Assembly (NCBI GenBank): GCA_016169945.1
Contig: JADLSH010000190.1
Location: 4,092,001 to 4,156,000 of the forward strand
DNA: 64,000 nt
Direction: 5' to 3'
Source of the DNA: Trachythela sp. YZ-2020
Lineage: Eukaryota > Cnidaria > Anthozoa > Malacalcyonacea > Clavulariidae
This document shows positions 57,401 to 64,000 of the stretch, one piece after another. Every line of letters starts with the position of its first letter. The stretch's first letter is position 1. Position numbers and translations under genes: made by a program. The notes under the pieces are model-generated. The model was not told where the DNA came from, did not search any database, and was given only the letters and a program-made list of their open reading frames with translations.

Positions 57401-60400
57401 ATTTCTTTCTCAGGAAAGGTGACGTAATTGCGACATGGATACGAGAAACGTTTTTCTTGTATACACAGACGGTAGCCGATGATGTCGCCATTTTGTTTTC
57501 TAGCTTCGGGAGGTCTCCAGAATATTTGTAAGATTCGTGCTCCGATCCGAATTGCATACATTGATGTCGGCGACCCTGACGGAACTGTAAGAAAAGAGAT
57601 ACAGAATCGAATCTCTCTAATACGGACACCGAAAGAACAGAGCAAAGTGCCCGTATGATATGAGACATATGGTATACAGCACTGACTAAAGTAGGTGCAG
57701 TGAGTTGCGGAGGAGGGTGCAGTAGGCGGCTGAGGAGACGCTGGAGAAGCGTAAACCTCAAAAACGTATAATCCTACCTGCAGGAAGTGTTGTTATATAT
57801 AGCACTGCTTTAGGACTCCAACCACTGATTTTAGTCGCTGCCATGACAACCAACATATACTCTGTATACGGCCGCAGTCCTTCAGTAACCTCGTACGATC
57901 GTTGCTCCCCCGGAATTGTTACGACATTCGCACAGTCTGTTCCCAAGCTTGCTTCTTGATAACATATACCATAAAATCGGATAATTCCGTTGTGGTGACT
58001 TGGATCCGGGGGGGACCACGCAAGTTTCATGCTGGTCGCAGTAATATCTTCGGCCCGAGTGTAACGTGGAGGACCGCTTGGTACTACGTGCAGAAACAAT
58101 GTTATACGTTTGTTTCACAAAGTGTTGAAGGGCATTTTTAGCTGGAAATTGTGGGGGGAAATTTATATACACATTTTATACCTAACCAGGAGCAGTTGCA
58201 AGAGAACCAGAAGGAAAAATGAAACTATAGGCCCTCTGGTAGGAACTGAACCTGCATGCGGCCCAGCGATTGCGCTTTCAGCTTACAACTCTGCCTGGCA
58301 CATCTCGCAAATCCTTAACGCCTGATTCCAGGCTATTCCAACATGGCATTCGAAAAATTGAATAACGATGAAATTAGATTAATTTATATTGCATGGTATG
58401 TTACAATTTACGTGTATTTGAACTATTTCGGTCTTACTCATAGAAGGACAAAAATGATTTCCAGAAGGGTAAATTTTCGAATTGTGCTGGGCCTTCTCGC
58501 TTAATTCCACGCAGCCACTCCCCACGCTTCTCACTCCAGTGCGCAAAACATTGCGGAAGTGAAATGCCCGGAACTCGACTATCTACGACCTACTTGATTC
58601 GTTTGTTCTATCCCTCAGCGACACAGGTGGTCCATATCCAGCTATGGTTCCAGCAGAAATCTCAATATCGTAATCAGTGTATGGTATCAACTCTTTCACC
58701 GTATACGACGTAGCATTATGATCAACATGACCTGAGCTGCCACAGGGCAAGACTGACGAATATTGTTTATGACAGATTTTGTAGCCAAAAATTTTTCCAT
58801 TCTCCACTTCTGAAGGCAATGGTACCCATGACACTTGGATCGACTCGGCTGTCTTGTGGAGAACCGTCGTGGTTGGTGTGACAGCTAGAGAATAAGAATA
58901 GTGAACTCAATTAACCAATCAATCAATTATTCTAATTAAACAATCAATTCACTAATTAATCAATTAATTGATAAATGAAATTTAACTATCATTAACCCAC
59001 GGTCCCAGAACGTATAAAAGGCTGGTTTCAGGAATAAGAACGTCTGTAATATTTCGAACGACTCTGATGAAATACGATATTCTCCTTACCAGGTGCACAG
59101 CCAAAGACCTGTACTCCCATACACGGATGAAGACCCACGAAGGTGAGAACTTGAAACCGGATAAAACGAGCTAAAACCGGTTCATCTATGAAATGCGTGA
59201 CCACTCTTCCCTCAATCGTGTCTGCGTTTCCATCAATGATCTGGAATAAATTGACGAATCATAATGGCCAAACGAACGAACGAACGAACACACGAACGCA
59301 CGCACGCATGCACGCACGCACGAACAAACAGATAAAGAAACAAACAATCAAAAACAAAGAGACAAACACCAAGTTAATTTAAACCAATTGCAAGTTAATG
59401 CTTGTTCAAACAGACCCAAGATTGTTGGCCCAACACCATCCAATAATTTTCAAATAATGTTCTATGCTGTTTCTTTCCCAAATACCGTAGAGAACAGATT
59501 TTCAATTTGGATAAATCAATTTATCAAAGGATTTGAAAAATAAGCAGTTGAGCTGAATATTTCAACATTGTTACATGATGTTGGGCCAACGACATTGTTG
59601 GACCTATTTAAACCAGTGCTTTAAACGGGCGGCGAAAACAGTTTGAACAAATATACCAGCGGTTATACAGTATATCATGTAGTTATTCTATAAGTAGTCC
59701 TTCATCTTACACAACCTTGACCTTAAGACGTTATAACCATAACCCTAAGGCCAAAGTAATTACTAAGGCTAACCTCTTAACATTTTTTTGACAAAAATTA
59801 AGGCTAACCCCTTTTAATACCTTTTGACCATTTTCGCCACTTTTTCAAAAACTGAAAAATTGAGGCTAATAAACCCTCAGTAACATTTTTTCGACAAAAG
59901 GTTAAGGCTAACCCCTTTATTTTTTGGCCATTTTCCGACACTTTCAAAAACTGAAAAAGTGGCTAAAATTGGCCAAAAAGTAAAAGCTAACCCTTAAACC
60001 TACATACTCAAACTATTGTGTCATCCTAACATGAAATAATAAGGATTCTAACCGTTTTGCCGCTGACATTAACATATTGCCATGTCATGTTGTCCAGACT
60101 ATGCAAAACATTATACGACAAGACCCAACTCTCCCAATGCTGGTTATGGCGTCTTGTTGCTACACCAATAACTCTTAGCGGTCCACCAAAATCGACCTGT
60201 ACATAGGTAATGTTTTTTAAGCCACTGTCACACCATGGTTGGTCACCATCAATGCGTGCATGGTATGGCGCATATCCCCTACCGAGAAACCCGCTGGCAG
60301 TAAAACTGTCGTCGCTAACATGATCATCGCGGTGCAGGACGGGAAGATCACACTCGCCTGTGAGAAATATGAAAAACAAGAGTTTGTATAGGGTGCCTCG

Positions 60401-63400
60401 CTCCAAAGTATAATGTATATTAAGAAATGAATGTTTAATCAATGTTTGTAAATCGGATAAAGGTTTGTCCTGATTTACATAAACTTCAGCTTTGATTTTC
60501 TTGGCTTAGACAAAGTTTATTTTTAAAATTACTTCGCCAATGAACTCATAAGATGGGTCGATAAAACATTCGCATCCGATCTTTATCTGATATACAAACG
60601 CTCGCCTTCGGCTCGAGTTTCTATATCAGATAATGATCGACTGCTCATGTTTTATCTATAACTTATAGAGGTGATCGTTCATTACCCCCGTCAGGAGGAT
60701 ATGTTTTCACCTGCAATTATAGAATAATCCATTAGGACAAGAATGGTAGAACGACTTTATACGACTGCCCTACTTAAACTGTAGCAAGATATGGTGCTTA
60801 GCCTCCTCTTAGCCCCCACCACTCAATGTTGTAAATTGCAGAGCAGCAGCAACGTTTTTTGCACTTCATTGTCAACGTTGAGTGGTTTGTCGCTATGTAA
60901 TTATTCTATGACTGTGGGTTTGTTTGTGTAATTGTGTGTGTGTTTGTCTGTTAGCAAGATAACTAAAAAATATCGAATATTTTAATACGAACATTTGTGG
61001 GGATAATGGACGTATACCAAGGACAAATCGATTAACTTTGGTTCACTCAGAGACTGCATAACTTCGCCACCAAATGAAATCAACTTTGTTTACGTTTCTC
61101 TTCGTAGCAAAATGTAAACAAGCCAAGAAGTGTATTTATGCATAATTACGCATTCAGCTCTGTTCAGTCGGAGAAAGCAAGACAAACGTATGTAAATTTC
61201 TCGTCCAATTTTTATTCAAACTCAACCAAAATTTAATCAACTTACCCTTGGCGTATGGCCATTAGCTCCACAAGATTTCACATCAACATGTTTGATATTT
61301 TGCGAGTTATCTTGCTCACAGACACACACACACATGCACACACACAAACAAACATACAAATCCAGGTGAAAAAACATAACCTCCTGGCGAAGATAACTAA
61401 CGGAGGTAATTATGCATTCAATTCTTTTCAGCCTGGAAAGGCAAGACAAACAGGTGTACCTGAGGTCTTCTGAATGAAAGCAGGCGGTCCCAGACCTACA
61501 ATGGTCGCGGCTTTAATCACCACAATATATTCTTTACTCGGACTCAGGCCACCGTAAGCGTAACTCGGCTTGCTGCTTTCTGATATTTGTGTTGTTCTGA
61601 CACAGGCAAAGTCATGACCATATTCTCGTATACACACGTTATAGTAGATAATAATGCCATTTTGCAATTCCGGGTGAGGAGCTGACCATGAGAAACTAAT
61701 CGTCGATTCGTCCACGTATTTCACTGCTTTTCTTCTTGGCGGGCCACTAGGTTCTGAAACAGAGATAAAATATATGCTGTTATCTATTTAAAAATTTAAA
61801 TGAATGAGAACTGATGAGAGTTATCAAATGAGAGTTTGCATGAGAGTTTCATCAATTATCATGCTCCGGTCAAACGACTGAAACGAGAACAATGGTTGAA
61901 TGAGAGTGGACTGGATATTACCACGTGTACCGGTCAAACGAGCAAAAACTCTCATCAAATTTAAACCATCTCAAAGTTGATGTGAGTTCATGAGAGTGTA
62001 TGAAAGTTCATGAGAGTTGGCGGTCAAACGCGAGCGAGAGTTCTCAGAGTTGCAACTCTCATTGACTCTCATCAACTCTCATCCTCGTTTGACCGGGGCA
62101 TTACTTCAGGAGGAAACTAGAGTACCCGGAGAAAACGTATGGCGTTTGGCGTTTGGTGTTAAATCAGGTGTGGCGCAGCATCGAAAAGGGCAGGGAGAAT
62201 CACACTTGAGAGGTTATTATTTAAGATTGTCGGGCTTTTTAGTGCCTCATTTCTTATTCAAAGACGGGGCGCGCAAATGTTAAAAAAGAGGCGTAGCTAG
62301 AGGGGGGAGAATTTGGGAGAGGAGAGTCACCCCCCCCCCCAATGCTTTACGATTGCAACTTTGTAGGGCAAATTTTGCCACGTTGGTCAAGCAAAAATAA
62401 AGTTTGGGCAATTTGAAAAATTTGCTATAAAATCCATAATAATGCTATAATAATGGCGTTTCAGAAACTCTACATTTCAAACATTTCTGGGAAAGCATTC
62501 TCCCATCCTCCCCTCTCCCTAATGGCATTGTGCCTTCAGCACTCGATACCAGTGCATTCCCGCTAGCGGCATGAGTGTCTCCGATAAACCGGCGTTTGGT
62601 GCTTGGTGTTAAATCAGGTGCGGCACAGCATTGAAAATGACAGGGAGAATTACACTTGAAAGGTCACTATTTAAGATTGTAGGGCTTTTTAAGGCCACGT
62701 TACACGATCAAGGCAATTTTTGCTGCAACTTGCAACGCTACTTCGGACACAGAGCGATGTTAGTTGACAGAAAAATTGTGAGCATGAATTCCGTTTTACT
62801 TTGCCGATATGTTTCTTTCTAAACACTTAAACATGCCCAGATCTAGAAGGCAACAAAGAAATGAATGAGAATGATAATATCGGTGGAGTGAAAAGCGGGC
62901 CATGTCCACTGTTTTTCTGTGCGGGCATTTCTACATAACATGGCTCTGTGCAGAAATTGCGTTGCAAGCTGTATCAAAAATTGCCCGTGCAACATGGACT
63001 TTATTTAGTGCCTCATTTCTTATTCAAATACGGGGCGCGCAAATGTTAGAGACGTATTTGTATCAGAGAGATCTCCGTAAGGAGTGGTTCGAATTTACTA
63101 TCTACAAACCTTGGCACTACAAACCTGACTGGGCTGTTCTTTGGGTAATCCTCCCTAGCGGGCCAAAACCAATCATGGTGGCTGCTTTGATCTCAATACT
63201 GTAAATACGATACGGTCTAAGCCCGCTGAACATGTACGATGTCTGTGTATATGGAACAATATCTTCATGCAGACAGAAGTTATGGGATTGGTTTCTAATA
63301 CACAATGAATACTCGGTAAGCACGCCGTTTCTTTCTGAGGGGTCTGGGGGCGACCACGAGACGTTCATCTGATTATGAGTGAAGTTGGCAATTTGTAAAT

Positions 63401-63421
63401 CTGTCGGAGGACCAGAAGGTG
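51500..63421 (-). CDS. FN3/FA58C single-pass receptor with tyrosine-rich cytoplasmic tail (5' end outside window)
   Basis: Minus-strand exons: 63125-63421, 61460-61753 (FN3, FN3); 60053-60357 plus 59090-59240 (F5/8 type C discoidin domain); 58594-58884, 57778-58083, 57282-57584, 56128-56424 (four FN3); 55499-55540 (juxtamembrane); 55034-55142 (TM: GGIIGGSILLVILIAGFIF); 54401-54490 (very basic: KEERRRRRRKRRQRQKRKE); 53555-53643; 51500-52470 (tail, stop). All junctions are GT-AG and in phase, giving about 1,180 residues. Five of the six FN3 domains have a C-x8-9-C pair. FN3 exons are 1-1 phase modules. The ~380-residue tail has no kinase but has VYSEF, LYGT, IYTT, FYGT and IYGT tyrosine motifs and S/P-rich stretches. 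Likely an adhesion or recognition receptor signalling through docked partners. The ligand is unknown. FA58C domains bind glycans or lipids; FN3 domains bind proteins. Confidence 0.85.
52524..53470. mobile_element. DNA element with ctctctaatacggacac termini, right end expanded
   Basis: Left end aaacctctctaatacggaca at about 52,528. The right end is the complement (gtccgtattagagaag) merged into a tandem array. A related terminus occurs at 57,608. It lies in the intron before the receptor tail exon. Confidence 0.65.
53072..53465. repeat. Minisatellite of ~17-bp unit gtccgtattagagaggt
   Basis: About two dozen imperfect head-to-tail copies of gtccgtattagagaggt with variants (agat, tatccgtattagagaga). 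The unit equals the terminal inverted repeat of the surrounding DNA element. Confidence 0.9.
53845..54135. mobile_element. MITE family H, copy 2
   Basis: ggtcaaacgaggatgagagt ... ctctcatcctcgagctcgtt; internal gagttgatgagagt motifs. Confidence 0.75.
55683..56127. repeat. 28-bp minisatellite abutting a receptor exon
   Basis: About 16 tandem units of the type cagtcctaggacttgatca + aacttcatt with few substitutions. Each unit has the palindrome TGATCA and most have CCTAGG. The array ends a few bases from the splice donor of the last FN3 exon (exon edge 56,128), and the unit-like sequence runs into the donor region. Confidence 0.92.
56425..57281. other. Receptor intron with palindromic and hAT-like repeats
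   Basis: 56,884-56,946 is a short palindrome (agcctgcgaataaca ... tgttattcgcaggct). 57,075-57,150 has inverted tagcgtgcgc / gcacgcta motifs. A possible hAT-like element (ggcataggcgacgg ... gcacctatg) spans about 56,640-57,018 with weak target duplication. Confidence 0.5.
58140..58330 (-). mobile_element. tRNA-derived SINE family 2, diverged reverse copy
   Basis: Contains the family landmarks in reverse: gagcagttgca, aaactataggccctctggta and a tRNA-like head. Located in a receptor intron. Confidence 0.6.
59241..60052. other. Intron within the FA58C domain
   Basis: Holds a cgaacgaacgaacg / cacgcacgcacg simple repeat (59,270-59,325) and two imperfect ~125-bp direct repeats with aaggctaaccccttt (59,755-59,990). 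Confidence 0.6.
60358..61459. other. Receptor intron with dispersed repeats
   Basis: 60,595-60,655 repeats the cgctcgccttcggctcgag motif of about 2,185-2,205. Element O copies lie at about 60,690-60,970 and 61,300-61,400 (inverted relative to each other). Confidence 0.55.
61754..63124. other. Receptor intron with MITEs
   Basis: 61,805-62,102 is MITE family H copy 3. About 62,693-63,003 is an element with ends aaggccacgttacacg / gtgcaacatggactt, related to sequence at about 30,950-31,060 and 47,350-47,440. A fragment near 62,290-62,340 has hAT-type ggcgtagctagagggg termini. Confidence 0.6.
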
Positions 63422-64000
63422 CTAAAACGAATAACAGAAATATTTTAGTTCGATGATAATATATTTTAGTTCCGTGCACGGCACTTGAATCAAAACATAT
63501 AGCTGCGATTGGAAGAATTAGAATATGTATATCAAAGTATTCCATTTTATCCCGACTCAGAACGCGTCATTTGCATACGCAGGCCCTTCTTTAATATATA
63601 AACTGGGTGGGCTTGCCACCCCCCTCCAGTCCCCACGCTTCTCCCTCCCCCAACAAACTATTTTGTCCCCACCCCTCAGTGAAGTTCCTTTTATGAGCAA
63701 AAAACGGGAAGAATGGCTTGGTTCAGGAGTGTTATAATATCCCCATAACAAAACCTTGCATTTATACCGAAAACTCAGTCTGTGTAGGTGGGATATATAG
63801 ACAAAAGCTAGTTAAGCATTAAGGTACGGGGGAGCTCAATGGGGCTCAGTCCTCTTGTTAAAATTGATTTGGGAGGGGGTCTGAGCCCCCTCCCTATATC
63901 TTTGCAGATTGCATAATCGTAATCTGGAAAGTTCTTTGGAATTGTAGTGTTAAAATTATTTTGGTAGTTAAAATTATTTTGGTAAAATTATAGTTCCTTA
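63422..64000. other. Receptor intron/upstream, no exon recognised
   Basis: No signal peptide or further FN3 exon is found here, so the 5' part of the receptor must lie beyond the window. Confidence 0.5.

Overview
The window looks like intron-rich, transposon-dense invertebrate nuclear DNA. No bacterial-style operons or ribosome binding sites are visible. Genes are split by GT-AG introns, and most non-coding DNA consists of inverted-repeat DNA elements, SINEs and non-LTR retrotransposon pieces. Gene content (secreted/membrane Cys-rich repeats, FA58C plus FN3 receptor, two tropomyosin-like genes, GT92 glycosyltransferase, RPL23A) fits an animal. A cnidarian is my best guess, but this is inference, not a demonstrated assignment.

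Layout. 0-3 kb: reverse-transcriptase remnants and a 1.7-kb palindromic element. 3-9.6 kb (minus): a tandemly duplicated gene for a Cys-rich single-pass membrane protein with a PPxY tail. One copy has lost its 5' end at the duplication breakpoint, and the other has a hAT transposon in its signal-peptide exon. 11.2-15.7 kb (minus): complete four-exon RPL23A. 16.6-19.0 and 22.9-27.8 kb (plus): two divergent tropomyosin-like coiled-coil genes in tandem. 28.9-40.8 kb (minus): a proline-rich gene resembling the mitochondrial fission regulator (MTFR) family, its introns packed with nested hAT-like elements. 41.1-43.5 kb: rearranged copies of pieces of the receptor gene and a hAT transposase relic. 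44.9-48.2 kb (plus): complete three-exon GT92 glycosyltransferase. 49.1-49.6 kb: broken duplicate of the MTFR-like first exon. 51.5 kb to beyond the right part of the window (minus): receptor gene with FN3-FN3-FA58C-FN3x4-TM-cytoplasmic tail; its 5' end lies outside the window.

There is no obvious shared pathway among the neighbours. The strongest stories are: (1) the receptor, whose FN3 domains carry an extra C-x8-9-C pair, are each encoded by one symmetric exon, and precede a tyrosine-motif-rich tail; (2) the young Cys-rich gene duplication with mapped breakpoints, a transposon in the surviving first exon and a patch of clustered divergence; (3) a set of hAT-like insertions whose 8-bp target duplications can be read directly, including nested insertions and one occupied/empty site pair within the window.

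All alignments and counts were made by eye. Family names rest on motif recognition without database searches.
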